A stretch of 8,976 nt of DNA from CAYOFK01 sp964403185 (GCA_964403185.1 CAYOFK010000128.1:1-8976); one strand, 5' to 3'; positions 1-7,404 are shown, counted from the stretch's first letter. Numbers and translations: made by a program. Notes: a model not told the origin generated them from the letters alone.

Positions 1-110
1 TTATTCAAAGACGATCTGTAAAATCATATATTATATAGAAAGATTTCAATTAAGGAAATGTACGGTGGCAGTTTTAATCAGACAAATAGTTTTCAGGTTT
101 AGCATGATCT

Positions 111-189
111 CTGTAGAGTGACTTTCCAAGTCGCTTAATAAATAAGCGGTCTTTTCAGACCGCAATCGACTTACAAAGTCGATCTACAG
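111..189. repeat. REP/BIME-like mosaic of three hairpins with GTAG ends
   Basis: The element is bounded by a 7-bp inverted repeat, CTGTAGA at 111-117 and TCTACAG at 183-189. Inside are three consecutive stem-loops: 118-134 (7 bp including one G-T pair, loop TCC), 146-163 (7 bp, loop TTTC) and 165-183 (8 bp, loop ACA). A GTAG tetranucleotide placed just before an imperfect palindrome is the known hallmark of REP elements mobilised by RAYT-type transposases. Here the outer two units face each other, as in a bacterial interspersed mosaic element. A related unit lies at 4870-4906. No RAYT gene is in the window. The REP assignment is inferred from structure; the hairpins themselves can be read directly. 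Confidence 0.65.
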
Positions 190-230
190 GGCCTTAGCCT
201 ATATCCATCAGCCCGTTATTACTGAACATC

Positions 231-254
231 CGGCGGACCGCTTTAAGCGTGCCG
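231..254. repeat. Small imperfect hairpin
   Basis: CGGC at 231-234 can pair with GCCG at 251-254, and CGCT at 239-242 with AGCG at 246-249. The two stems are separated by an asymmetric internal bulge. There is no T-tract after it, so it is not an obvious terminator. It may be a degenerate relative of the hairpin mosaic just upstream, or chance. Confidence 0.3.
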
Positions 255-279
255 ACGGAGTGTTATGATTTGAGTGTCC

Positions 280-398
280 GGATGGGTAACAGATCCACTA
301 TTTTATCCAACTCCGATCGGGTTGAATAGATTTTTATTGCCCTGTCGGAATTCGATAAAACAATTTTCTTGGTTAAATTGCATACTGTTAACCCATCC
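280..398. repeat. Imperfect inverted repeat upstream of the beta-helix gene
   Basis: GGATGGGTAACAG at 280-292 is complementary to CTGTTAACCCATCC at 385-398, apart from one extra A in the right arm. The arms enclose 92 bases without a gene and end 62 bases before the start codon at 461. The arms are long enough to be unlikely by chance in a stretch this size. They could be ends of a small fold-back element or part of the leader RNA. No function can be assigned. Confidence 0.5.
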
Positions 399-460
399 AT
401 CAGATCTGCAAATGATTTCAAAAAACTGGAAAGCTCAGCATTTTCCTAAAATAATACATC

Positions 461-2536
461 ATGCCCATACCATTAAAAACAATATCTGCCCTGCTTCTTT
501 TATTTGTGATGTTTGTTTCAGTGCCGGGACAAACCATCAGGCTTCATGTTGCAACTGGCGGTGATGATAACGGGAATGGCTCTGTAAATAATCCATTTGC
601 AACCATTCACAGGGCAAGAGATCATATCAGGGAGTTAAGATCAGAAGCCCCTATTCATGACACCATTATGGTGCTCATCGGGGATGGATTCTATACACTT
701 ACCGAACCATTTGTTCTGGAACCTGAAGATGGGGGTCTGCAAAATGCACCTGTCGTTTACATGGCTCAGGAGGGCTGTTCGCCAGTATTTAGCGGAGGGA
801 TGATCATAAGGGGATTTGAAGTTTTACCGGATGGGCGATGGCAAACTAATATTCCGGAAGTTCTTTATTGGGGGTGGTCATTTGAGCAACTCTACGTGGA
901 TGGCCGGCGTGTGGTGCGTGCCCGGAGTCCCAATGCCGGGTATCATAAAATGGAAGCAGTAACTGAGCATGTCTGGAAGCGTGGTGATGGAAGGGCTCCG
1001 GAGCGGGCAGAGCAGGTTTGCAGGATCGATAGCATGCTGGCACGATCTTTATATGGTCTGACGAAAGATGAATTTGCAAGGATTCAAATGACCGTATATC
1101 ATAAGTGGGATATTACAAAGAGGCGCCTGGATGCTGTTGACCTGTCAGATGCCAGTCTGTTAACTTCCGGCCAGGGCATGAAACCCTGGAATCAATGGGG
1201 CCCTGGCCAACGATTTATCCTTGAAAACTTTTCTGAAGCTCTTGATAGCCCGGGCGAATGGTACCTTGATGAGGAGGGGTGGTTGACCTATATACCCCTG
1301 CCCGGTGAGAACCCCCTCACTACCAAAGTAATTGCCCCCGTGCTTGAACAATTGGTGATCATTAAGGGTGATCCGGGAAAGGGACACTTTGTTGAACATA
1401 TTTATTTCAAGGGGCTGAGTTTTCAGTATGCTGGCTACCGTCTTCCAGCAAATGGATTTGAACCCCATCAGGCTGCCTCTAATATTGAAGCGGTGATACA
1501 GATCGATGGAGCCAGATCAATTCACTTTTACAACTGTGAGGTGAAACATACAGGAACTTATGGATTGTGGTTCAGGAGAGGATGTTCGGCCAGTTCTGTT
1601 GAACATTGTTATTTCAAGGATCTTGGAGCGGGTGGGGTGCGAATTGGAGAAACCCTGTTAAGGGAGCGTCCGGAAGATCAGACCCATCATATGAAGATCC
1701 ATAATAATATCATTCAGAGCGGTGGATTCGTTTTTCCTCCGGCCGTTGGAGTATGGATTGGCCACTCCGGTGATAATGAAATTACCCATAATGATATTGC
1801 TGATTTCAGGTATACCGGGGTTTCGGTTGGCTGGCGGTGGGGTTATGAATACAGCCCGGCCAAACGGAATAAAATACTTTTTAACCACATTCATCATATA
1901 GGTAGGGGAGTTCTTAGCGACATGGCGGGTGTTTACACACTTGGGCCATCGGAAGGCACCGAAGTAAGCTCCAATCACATTCATCATATTGATGCCTATT
2001 CATATGGTGGCTGGGGGCTCTATACCGATGAAGGATCAAGCCATATTGTGATGGAAAACAATCTGGTTCATGATACCAAAACCGGTGGATTTCACCAGCA
2101 TTATGGCATGGAGAACATTATACGTAACAATATTTTTGCTTTCAACAAGCTTTACCAGCTTCAGTGTACCAGGGTAGAAGATCATCTTTCCTTTACATTT
2201 ACCAACAATATGGTTATTTTTAATGAGGGCGTATTGTTTCAAGGGCCCTGGACTGATATCCGGGTGAAACTCGAGTCGAATTGCTACTGGAAATTACCTG
2301 CAGGTACGACTATTGATTTCCAGGGCAGAACCTTTAAAGAATGGCAGGAGACCGGCCTGGACCGTGGATCTGTCACCATGGATCCAGCCTTTGTGAACGC
2401 CATTCAACGGGATTTTACTTTCAGGAATGTTTCTACATATAAAAAGATCAGGTTCAAACCCTTCGCTGTTTCAATCTACGGAGTCGTTGGCGATGATAAT
2501 TGGAAAGGTAAAGCGGAGTTATCTCAGGATCTGTAA
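461..2536 (+). CDS. Secreted right-handed beta-helix protein, GH141-like glycosidase candidate
   Basis: The 691-residue product starts with a Sec signal peptide (residues 1 to about 24, hydrophobic core ALLLLFVMFV, likely cut before Gln-24). Residues 27-60 carry the VATGGDDNGNGS...PFATIHRARD pattern common at the start of Bacteroidota beta-helix proteins. From about residue 300 to 600, Asn-rich beta-helix coils recur (HNNIIQSGG, FNHIHHIGRG, SNHIHHIDA, ENNLVHDT, RNNIFAFNK). This resembles glycoside hydrolase family 141, whose characterised members include an alpha-L-fucosidase acting on rhamnogalacturonan II and a xylanase. Asp-487 (SDMAGVYTLG) and Asp-523/Glu-524 (TDEGSS) lie in well-formed motifs and are candidate catalytic acids by inference. 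The ATG is fixed by an in-frame TAA at 452-454. The sulfatase gene follows after 11 bp, which suggests a joint transcript and a sulfated substrate. A pectate-lyase-like or non-catalytic beta-helix protein is the alternative. The fold is secure; the exact activity is not. Confidence 0.85.
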   Translation: MPIPLKTISALLLLFVMFVSVPGQTIRLHVATGGDDNGNGSVNNPFATIHRARDHIRELRSEAPIHDTIMVLIGDGFYTLTEPFVLEPEDGGLQNAPVVYMAQEGCSPVFSGGMIIRGFEVLPDGRWQTNIPEVLYWGWSFEQLYVDGRRVVRARSPNAGYHKMEAVTEHVWKRGDGRAPERAEQVCRIDSMLARSLYGLTKDEFARIQMTVYHKWDITKRRLDAVDLSDASLLTSGQGMKPWNQWGPGQRFILENFSEALDSPGEWYLDEEGWLTYIPLPGENPLTTKVIAPVLEQLVIIKGDPGKGHFVEHIYFKGLSFQYAGYRLPANGFEPHQAASNIEAVIQIDGARSIHFYNCEVKHTGTYGLWFRRGCSASSVEHCYFKDLGAGGVRIGETLLRERPEDQTHHMKIHNNIIQSGGFVFPPAVGVWIGHSGDNEITHNDIADFRYTGVSVGWRWGYEYSPAKRNKILFNHIHHIGRGVLSDMAGVYTLGPSEGTEVSSNHIHHIDAYSYGGWGLYTDEGSSHIVMENNLVHDTKTGGFHQHYGMENIIRNNIFAFNKLYQLQCTRVEDHLSFTFTNNMVIFNEGVLFQGPWTDIRVKLESNCYWKLPAGTTIDFQGRTFKEWQETGLDRGSVTMDPAFVNAIQRDFTFRNVSTYKKIRFKPFAVSIYGVVGDDNWKGKAELSQDL

Positions 2537-2547
2537 ACTTTATATTC

Positions 2548-4125
2548 ATGATTAAAAGAATAGGCTTAATTTTCCTGGTCATTCCATTATTGGCAATTGG
2601 CTGCCAGCATAAACAAAAACCTCTAAAACCAAATATCGTCTATATACTTGCGGATGATCTTGGCTATGGTGATGTATCCGCCTTCAATGAAAATGCTGCG
2701 TGGCAAACACCCAATATTGACCGGTTGGCCAGTGAAGGCATGATCTTTACCGATGCCCATTCAGGATCGGCAGTTTGTACACCTACCCGTTATGGAGTGC
2801 TTACCGGTCGCTATGCCTGGCGTTCCAGCCTTAAAAGTGGAGTGACCTGGAGTTGGGATGATGCGCTCATCCAAGAAGGCAGGATCACCGTTGGATCCTT
2901 ACTGCAAACCCATGGATATAAAACAGCCTGTATAGGTAAATGGCACCTGGGCCTGGGATGGCAACAGCATGAAGAAATAGCGGACAGCATTGATTTTTCA
3001 AAGCAAGTGCTCAGAGGGCCCGTTACCAGGGGTTTTGATTATTTTTTTGGAATTCCCGCATCACTTGACATCCCCCCATATGTATACATTGAGAACGATC
3101 GGGTAACCGCCTTACCGGACCGGATGACCATTAGTGAAACCAAATATGGCTGGTGGAGATTGGGACATACCGGAAGTGATTTTATCCACGAACAGGTACT
3201 GCCAAAACTAACCGAAAAGGCAGTTGCATTTATTGACAACCATGTAAAGAATAATAATAATTTGCCCTTTTTCCTTTATTTCCCCCTCCCGGCCCCCCAT
3301 ACACCCATCCTTCCTCTTCCTGAATTCCAGGGAAAAACTGGCACAAATCCCTATGGTGATTTTGTTTTCCAGGTGGACTGGACCGTGAGACAAATTCTTG
3401 AGGCGCTTGAAAAACATGGTTTAACGGAAAATACACTGATTATTTTTACGAGTGATAACGGGTGTTCTCCGCAGGCGCGCTATGACGAATTAGCTGAATA
3501 TGGCCATAATCCCAGCTATATATTCCGGGGGCATAAAGCCGATATTTTTGAAGGCGGACACCGCATTCCCTTTATGGCCCGGTGGCCTGGCGTGATCAAA
3601 CCGGGCGCCAGGTCAGAGGAAACAATCTGCCTCACAGACCTGCTGGCAACAACGGCTGATATAATGGATGATCCACTCCCCGATAATGCCGGAGAAGACA
3701 GTTACAGCTTACTTCCATTATTTGAGGGAGAATCCTTTTCCACACCTTTAAGGGAAGCAACGGTTCATCATTCGGTCAATGGGTCATTTGCAATAAGGAA
3801 GGGGAAATGGAAGCTGATCCTGTGCCCGGGATCGGGTGGCTGGAGCTATCCGGTTCCGGTTGAGGCAAAAAAAATGGACCTGCCACCATTCCAGCTATAT
3901 GATATGAGTATAGATATAGGCGAACAAAATAATCTTGCAGCTGATTATCCCCGGATGGTAAACGAGCTGAAGGAATTGCTAAAACAATACATCCTTTCCG
4001 GAAGAAGTACACCTGGTGAACCTCAGGAATATGTAAAAAGTGAAAAATGGCCCGGCCTGACATGGATGGAACTATACCACTGTTATGATTTGGGAAATCG
4101 TTTGTTTATTTTTACAGCAGGTTAA
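2548..4125 (+). CDS. Sulfatase lipoprotein (S1 family, Cys-type)
   Basis: This 525-residue enzyme should hydrolyse sulfate esters, most likely on a polysaccharide or oligosaccharide. A lipoprotein signal peptide ends in LAIGC (Cys-19), placing it in the envelope. The alkaline-phosphatase-like S1 active site is complete: metal ligands Asp-36/Asp-37 in DDLGYGD; Cys-77 in CTPTR, the residue converted to formylglycine; Lys-131/His-133 in GKWHLG; His-251 in APHTP; Asp-303/Asn-304 in SDNG; and Lys-330 in GHKADIFEGGHR. Since the modified residue is Cys, maturation needs an anaerobic sulfatase-maturating enzyme or FGE encoded elsewhere. The length is normal for the family. After SGRSTPGEPQ, the last roughly 20 residues look unlike a typical sulfatase tail and may be a local extension. 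The gene begins 11 bp after the beta-helix gene, so the two products probably share a substrate. The sulfate position and sugar cannot be read from sequence alone. Confidence 0.95.
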   Translation: MIKRIGLIFLVIPLLAIGCQHKQKPLKPNIVYILADDLGYGDVSAFNENAAWQTPNIDRLASEGMIFTDAHSGSAVCTPTRYGVLTGRYAWRSSLKSGVTWSWDDALIQEGRITVGSLLQTHGYKTACIGKWHLGLGWQQHEEIADSIDFSKQVLRGPVTRGFDYFFGIPASLDIPPYVYIENDRVTALPDRMTISETKYGWWRLGHTGSDFIHEQVLPKLTEKAVAFIDNHVKNNNNLPFFLYFPLPAPHTPILPLPEFQGKTGTNPYGDFVFQVDWTVRQILEALEKHGLTENTLIIFTSDNGCSPQARYDELAEYGHNPSYIFRGHKADIFEGGHRIPFMARWPGVIKPGARSEETICLTDLLATTADIMDDPLPDNAGEDSYSLLPLFEGESFSTPLREATVHHSVNGSFAIRKGKWKLILCPGSGGWSYPVPVEAKKMDLPPFQLYDMSIDIGEQNNLAADYPRMVNELKELLKQYILSGRSTPGEPQEYVKSEKWPGLTWMELYHCYDLGNRLFIFTAG

Positions 4126-4164
4126 AATATCATTAAATTCAATTTGAATAAATACAATATAAAC

Positions 4165-4773
4165 ATGAGAATGAAGAGTGTCATTTTTTTAGCTGCGACA
4201 ATACTAATATCCGGATGTGGACAGAAAGGTCCCAAAGTTACCGAACCAACTGATAATGAGGCGGAACAAGTATTGGCCATCGGACAAGACCTGTCCGGCA
4301 AACTCATGTCGGGATTACTGGCAGAACTGAATGCAGCGCTGCAGGAAGGTGGTCCGGAATTAGCCATAGGATTTTGTCATCTCAGGGCCATTCCGTTCAC
4401 AGATAGTCTGAATATTGATTCTTCTGAGGGGAATGAGGTAAAGCGAACCACTTTTAATTACAGAAACCCTGAAAACGCCCCCAATGCCTTTGAAAAACTG
4501 GCTCTGGAGTATTATGAAGGACTGGCAGCTGAAGAAGAATCATTACCTCCCTATTATGTTCAGAAGATCTCTGACAGGGGCGCTGCATTTTTTTACTATT
4601 ACCGTCCCTTAAGGGTGGCCGGGTTGTGCCTGAATTGCCATGGCGATCCTGCAGAAATGAATGAAAAGGTAGTCAGCGCCATCCGGCTTTCCTATCCCGA
4701 TGACCGTGCCACAGGTTATAAAGAGGGTGATTTCCGGGGTCTTATCCGCGTGAAAGTTGAGTTGGAAAGGTAG
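4165..4773 (+). CDS. Lipoprotein with Tll0287-like (DUF3365) c-type heme domain
   Basis: The product is about 202 residues from the ATG at 4165. The frame is open to a TTG at 4144, but the ATG places a compact signal peptide at the N terminus (FLAATILISGC, lipidated Cys-18); the ATG at 4171 is equally possible. The domain has family hallmarks: an Ala-Ile-x-x-Cys helix (Cys-71 in LAIGFCHLRA), VKRTTFNYRNPENAP (residues 92-106), and a single CxxCH heme c site, CLNCHGD (Cys-155, Cys-158, His-159). Proteins with this domain bind one heme c and are thought to act in electron transfer or as redox or ligand sensors. With no histidine kinase or GGDEF part attached, this one is a stand-alone envelope protein. 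It follows the sulfatase by 39 bp, so co-transcription is plausible, but no functional link to glycan breakdown is known. A cytochrome c maturation system must exist elsewhere. Confidence 0.88.
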   Translation: MRMKSVIFLAATILISGCGQKGPKVTEPTDNEAEQVLAIGQDLSGKLMSGLLAELNAALQEGGPELAIGFCHLRAIPFTDSLNIDSSEGNEVKRTTFNYRNPENAPNAFEKLALEYYEGLAAEEESLPPYYVQKISDRGAAFFYYYRPLRVAGLCLNCHGDPAEMNEKVVSAIRLSYPDDRATGYKEGDFRGLIRVKVELER

Positions 4774-4869
4774 TAACACCCTTCATGCTGTATTTTCTTT
4801 ACCATTTTGTGTGTATGGCTACAGGGGGCAATTGCCAATTTATTACTTGTTTGAACATTAGTTGGGTAT

Positions 4870-4906
4870 CTGTAGAGCGATTTTGTAAATCGCTTAGCGG
4901 TTTATC
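4870..4906 (+). repeat. REP-like unit with GTAG head
   Basis: CTGTAGA at 4870-4876 is identical to the head of the mosaic at 111. It is followed by a 7-bp stem at 4877-4893 (GCGATTT with AAATCGC, loop TGT) and the tail CTTAGCGGTTTATC. Compared with the inverted unit at 165-187, the stem differs at two pairs and both sides have changed together (C-G to T-A, T-A to G-C), so pairing is kept. A 9-bp inverted repeat, AATTGCCAA at 4830-4838 and TTGGCAATT at 4911-4919, flanks it. Confidence 0.65.
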
Positions 4907-5003
4907 ATTGTTGGCAATTTACGCAAGCTGGCTCAACCCGGCACAGGGCACAGAGCTGGGAGGAAACTTGGGGATTCCGGTCTGCCGGCTTTCCAGGGTT
5001 CAG

Positions 5004-5038
5004 CCGCTTAGCGCTTTGGAAGCGCTTAGCGGTTTATC
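5004..5038 (+). repeat. Long hairpin, REP-like, possible terminator
   Basis: Positions 5004-5016 pair with 5020-5032 over 13 positions with a single T-T mismatch and a TGG loop, giving a very stable hairpin. The sequence at 5023-5038 is identical to the tail of the previous unit at 4891-4906, so the two share ancestry, although the GTAG head is missing here. It lies 18 bp from the end of the - strand gene. On the + strand it is followed only by TTTATCCCTTT, a weak T-tract. It may slow or stop transcription from the heme lipoprotein operon, but this is inferred from structure and position. Confidence 0.55.
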
Positions 5039-5055
5039 CCTTTAATAATAGTTAC

Positions 5056-7314
5056 CTAAAATTGAAAGGTATAGGTATATTTTAACATGACGGACCTGTT
5101 TGAAAATGCAGGCAGAGGTGGAACTTTCCGCTGCAGATTGGTGTTCCGTCCCTCGTTGAATACAATATACAGATCATTTCCCTCCCTGGGATTATACCTG
5201 AACCGGATGTTGGAACTGACGCTATTTACGGCACTGCTGTATTGAAGAAATGCACTGAGACTGAATTTGACACTGAGCATATACAGCACCTTGATTCGGC
5301 CTATATGTGCAATGAAATGTTGTTTGCGGTCATTAAAATCCAGCCTGTTGAATTCATAATATCCGCTCAAACCGAGGCTTGAAGAAACACTCCAGTTTGG
5401 TGTAAACCTGAGTGAGATCCGGGTTCCGTCATAGAATTGCCCGCTTTCAACTTCCATTCTCAAAGAAGCGGGGCGTGTCATGGGAGTGGAAAGCATGATC
5501 CGGGACGACCAGAATTCATAGCGCCCAATGGGGATCCATGCAGAATCTGAGAAGTCAAATATTCTATCCACATCCTCAATCAGGCGGCTGATCCGGAAAT
5601 CTCCCTCAAAGAAGCTCTTTGTCTGAAATTTCCAGCCCGGACCAATATCTACTGATTCAACAGACCCATCTTCAACCCTGGCGAGGTAGCTGCCCCTGAT
5701 ATAGACCTGGTGGCTGTACAGTTTCGAGTTTTCGTCAGGCAGCCATCCCCAAAGGATATTTCCACGAAGATTTGTGTAATTATCCCGTATCTCGAAACCC
5801 ACACCCGGATTAAACTCAGATCCTGAGTGGGAATAGGAAAAGGAATAGCCGAGTTTTTCAGAACGCCGGCGCTGCCAGCTTACCCTGAACCTTGAGGGCG
5901 CCAGTGAAAGTGCATTGTTGGATGCATTATTTTCGAAGGTCTGAGCCCATTTTATATCCACATAATCATCCCCAAAGATCCTGAATATCCCGTCCAGACC
6001 ATAGGCAATGTTATAGGTGCCATCAGCGCCCAATCGTGAAGTCATCATGCCTCCCACGTAACTGTACTGGTTGATAACCTGCCGGCGCATTCTTATCACT
6101 CCGAAATTTTCTGAAGGCAACAATACAGAATCTGCAGGTATTTCCATGTCCGATGTCCCTGTTAATCTTGCAGTTTGCATATTCAAAAACCCAATGTCCC
6201 AGCCACCGACTCTGCCAACCAGACGGGTTCCACCATAGATCCGGACTTCTTTTCCCTTATGCAAACCGATGCGCCTGCTGTAAAAGAGATTGTTAGGTCC
6301 ACCAAGATTGAAATCAAAATTACTGGACCGTTCCTGGAAGAATTGTCGTTTTTCAGGAAAGAACAGGGAAAACCTGGTAAGGTTCACCTGTTGGTCATCC
6401 ACTTCAACCTGGGCAAAATCCGTGTTGACCGTGAGGTCCAGGGTGAGGTTTGATGTTAATCCGTATTTCAGTTCGCCACCAATCTTAAATATGGGGTCAC
6501 TTGTATAGATGTAATTTGTTTTTGCATCATTTAAATGGTTGGACTCCTTCCATCCTGTCAGAACATATGGTGTCAGGTAAACCGGTTTTTTTGGTTGCAT
6601 TCCGGTGAAGATCACTTCCCGGGCCTCTGATGGCTTCAGCATGGCGAATGCTCCAAACTTTGGATCTATGGCCGGGAATATCAGAGATTCATTTTTATGT
6701 GGGATCCATCGCCAGGCAGTCAGGCCCATAACTACCTGGCCATCAATATTCTGAAAGCGAAGACTGGATATGGGGATGCGCATTTCCACAAACCAGCCCT
6801 GGTCATTAATCACAGTTTTAACATCCCAGAATGTATTCCAGTCGATGTTAAACGGCATCTGATTGAATCCGGCATTGGCATCTTTAATAATATGAATATC
6901 AGTCCTCAGGCCGGATGGGGTTGTGGAAAATCCCAGTCCGTTTTCTTTATCATTAAAACTGTCCAGGATAATTCCGAAACCATCACTGTTTGAACTGAAC
7001 TCATCTCTTTTTTTAGTGGTGTTTTGAATGTTTTCAGGATGTGAATCGAAAAGCCTTGCAGAGATATACAGGTAGGCATCGTTAAAAAACAACCGGACTT
7101 CGGTTTTCTCGGAGGGTTCTAAACCAAATGTGGGCTGGAACATGACCATGGGTAGCGGCGTAACCTGTTCCCAGACAGATTCAAAGGGCAAACCATCAAA
7201 TTCAATGTCCTGGTCAATTTTCGGGACCTCCAACCGTTCCGGTTGCCCCCGGAGTTCCGTTCCGGTCATTAAAATACAGACAACCAGGAATATATATTTC
7301 AAATAGAGAGTCAT
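5056..7314 (-). CDS. DUF5916 family outer-membrane protein with CBM9-like N-terminal domain
   Basis: The 752-residue product has a Sec signal peptide (residues 1-23, core YIFLVVCILM, probable cut before Gln-24). Residues of about 27-230 match the carbohydrate-binding family 9-like beta-sandwich fold seen at the start of this family (IDQDIEFDGLPFESVWEQ..., then VRLFFNDAYLYISARLFD). The DUF5916 signature follows at about 314-345 (FFPEKRQFFQE, then NLFYSRRIG). The C-terminal half has alternating hydrophobic strands rich in Tyr, Trp and Arg, and ends in a terminal Phe (YTYTFQF), typical of outer-membrane beta-barrels. The function of the family is not established. The CBM9-like part suggests, without proving, binding of a sugar or another ligand at the surface. 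The length is normal and no break is visible. The gene converges on the heme lipoprotein gene and starts 90 bp from the divergent tRNA, so it is probably transcribed alone. Confidence 0.88.
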   Translation of the reverse strand: MTLYLKYIFLVVCILMTGTELRGQPERLEVPKIDQDIEFDGLPFESVWEQVTPLPMVMFQPTFGLEPSEKTEVRLFFNDAYLYISARLFDSHPENIQNTTKKRDEFSSNSDGFGIILDSFNDKENGLGFSTTPSGLRTDIHIIKDANAGFNQMPFNIDWNTFWDVKTVINDQGWFVEMRIPISSLRFQNIDGQVVMGLTAWRWIPHKNESLIFPAIDPKFGAFAMLKPSEAREVIFTGMQPKKPVYLTPYVLTGWKESNHLNDAKTNYIYTSDPIFKIGGELKYGLTSNLTLDLTVNTDFAQVEVDDQQVNLTRFSLFFPEKRQFFQERSSNFDFNLGGPNNLFYSRRIGLHKGKEVRIYGGTRLVGRVGGWDIGFLNMQTARLTGTSDMEIPADSVLLPSENFGVIRMRRQVINQYSYVGGMMTSRLGADGTYNIAYGLDGIFRIFGDDYVDIKWAQTFENNASNNALSLAPSRFRVSWQRRRSEKLGYSFSYSHSGSEFNPGVGFEIRDNYTNLRGNILWGWLPDENSKLYSHQVYIRGSYLARVEDGSVESVDIGPGWKFQTKSFFEGDFRISRLIEDVDRIFDFSDSAWIPIGRYEFWSSRIMLSTPMTRPASLRMEVESGQFYDGTRISLRFTPNWSVSSSLGLSGYYEFNRLDFNDRKQHFIAHIGRIKVLYMLSVKFSLSAFLQYSSAVNSVSSNIRFRYNPREGNDLYIVFNEGRNTNLQRKVPPLPAFSNRSVMLKYTYTFQF

Positions 7315-7378
7315 CGTGACCTAAAAAACAGATGGTTGAAGGTAAAGAAAAAATAATTCAGATAGAATTGGAAAGTGC

Positions 7379-7386
7379 TATCTTTG
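7379..7386 (+). promoter_or_regulatory. Bacteroidota -7 promoter box for tRNA-Ser
   Basis: TATCTTTG is an exact match to the TAnnTTTG box recognised by the primary sigma factor of Bacteroidota. It lies 18 bases before the mature 5' end of the tRNA, which leaves room for a short leader. No good TTTG-type -33 box is visible at the expected distance; the upstream sequence is simply A/T-rich. Confidence 0.75.
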
Positions 7387-7404
7387 CGTCAATCAGGGCT
7401 TAAT

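Larger units (their letters stand above)
1..460. other. Intergenic region with repeats, no convincing gene
   Basis: No reading frame here looks like a protein gene. A frame open from about 274 overlaps the start of the beta-helix gene in another frame, begins with GTG and resembles no family I know. The first bases read as six sense codons followed by TAA at 19-21, so the extreme left edge could be the tail of an upstream + strand gene, but that is too short to judge. The region holds a three-hairpin mosaic (111-189), a small hairpin (231-254) and an imperfect inverted repeat (280-292 with 385-398). I see no clear promoter for the following gene. TAAATTG at 374-380 is one T short of the Bacteroidota TAnnTTTG box and is only a weak candidate. 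Confidence 0.6.
4774..5055. other. Convergent intergenic region with REP-like hairpins
   Basis: This gap separates two genes that point at each other. An 86-codon + strand frame from 4785 to 5045 runs through the repeats and is not credible as a gene. The region holds two hairpin units (4870-4906 and 5004-5038) sharing an identical 16-bp tail, a perfect 10-bp palindrome GGCAATTGCC at 4827-4836, and a 9-bp inverted repeat (4830-4838 with 4911-4919) bracketing the first unit. The 78 bases before the second unit, about 4928-5005, are roughly 64 percent G+C by hand count, well above the surrounding sequence. Confidence 0.6.

Noticed and set aside
1..21. Possible last codons of an upstream + strand gene ending in TAA
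   Set aside because: Only six codons are visible, and another frame on the same strand is open for longer, so nothing supports a call.
274..564. Possible 96-codon gene on the + strand
   Set aside because: It begins with GTG, overlaps the start of the beta-helix gene by about 100 bases in another frame, includes the inverted repeat, and has no recognisable domain.
4144..4164. TTG start at 4144 for the heme lipoprotein
   Set aside because: It would add seven polar residues before the signal peptide. The ATG at 4165 gives a normal lipoprotein signal and is preferred.
4785..5045. Possible 86-codon gene between the convergent genes
   Set aside because: It runs through the repeat units, whose 16-bp tail makes the peptide repeat itself (LSGLSL), and its composition is not protein-like.
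7276..7314. Cys-13 of the DUF5916 signal peptide as a lipoprotein site
   Set aside because: The residues before it (LVV) do not fit a lipobox with a small residue at -1, and a normal cleavage site before Gln-24 is present.
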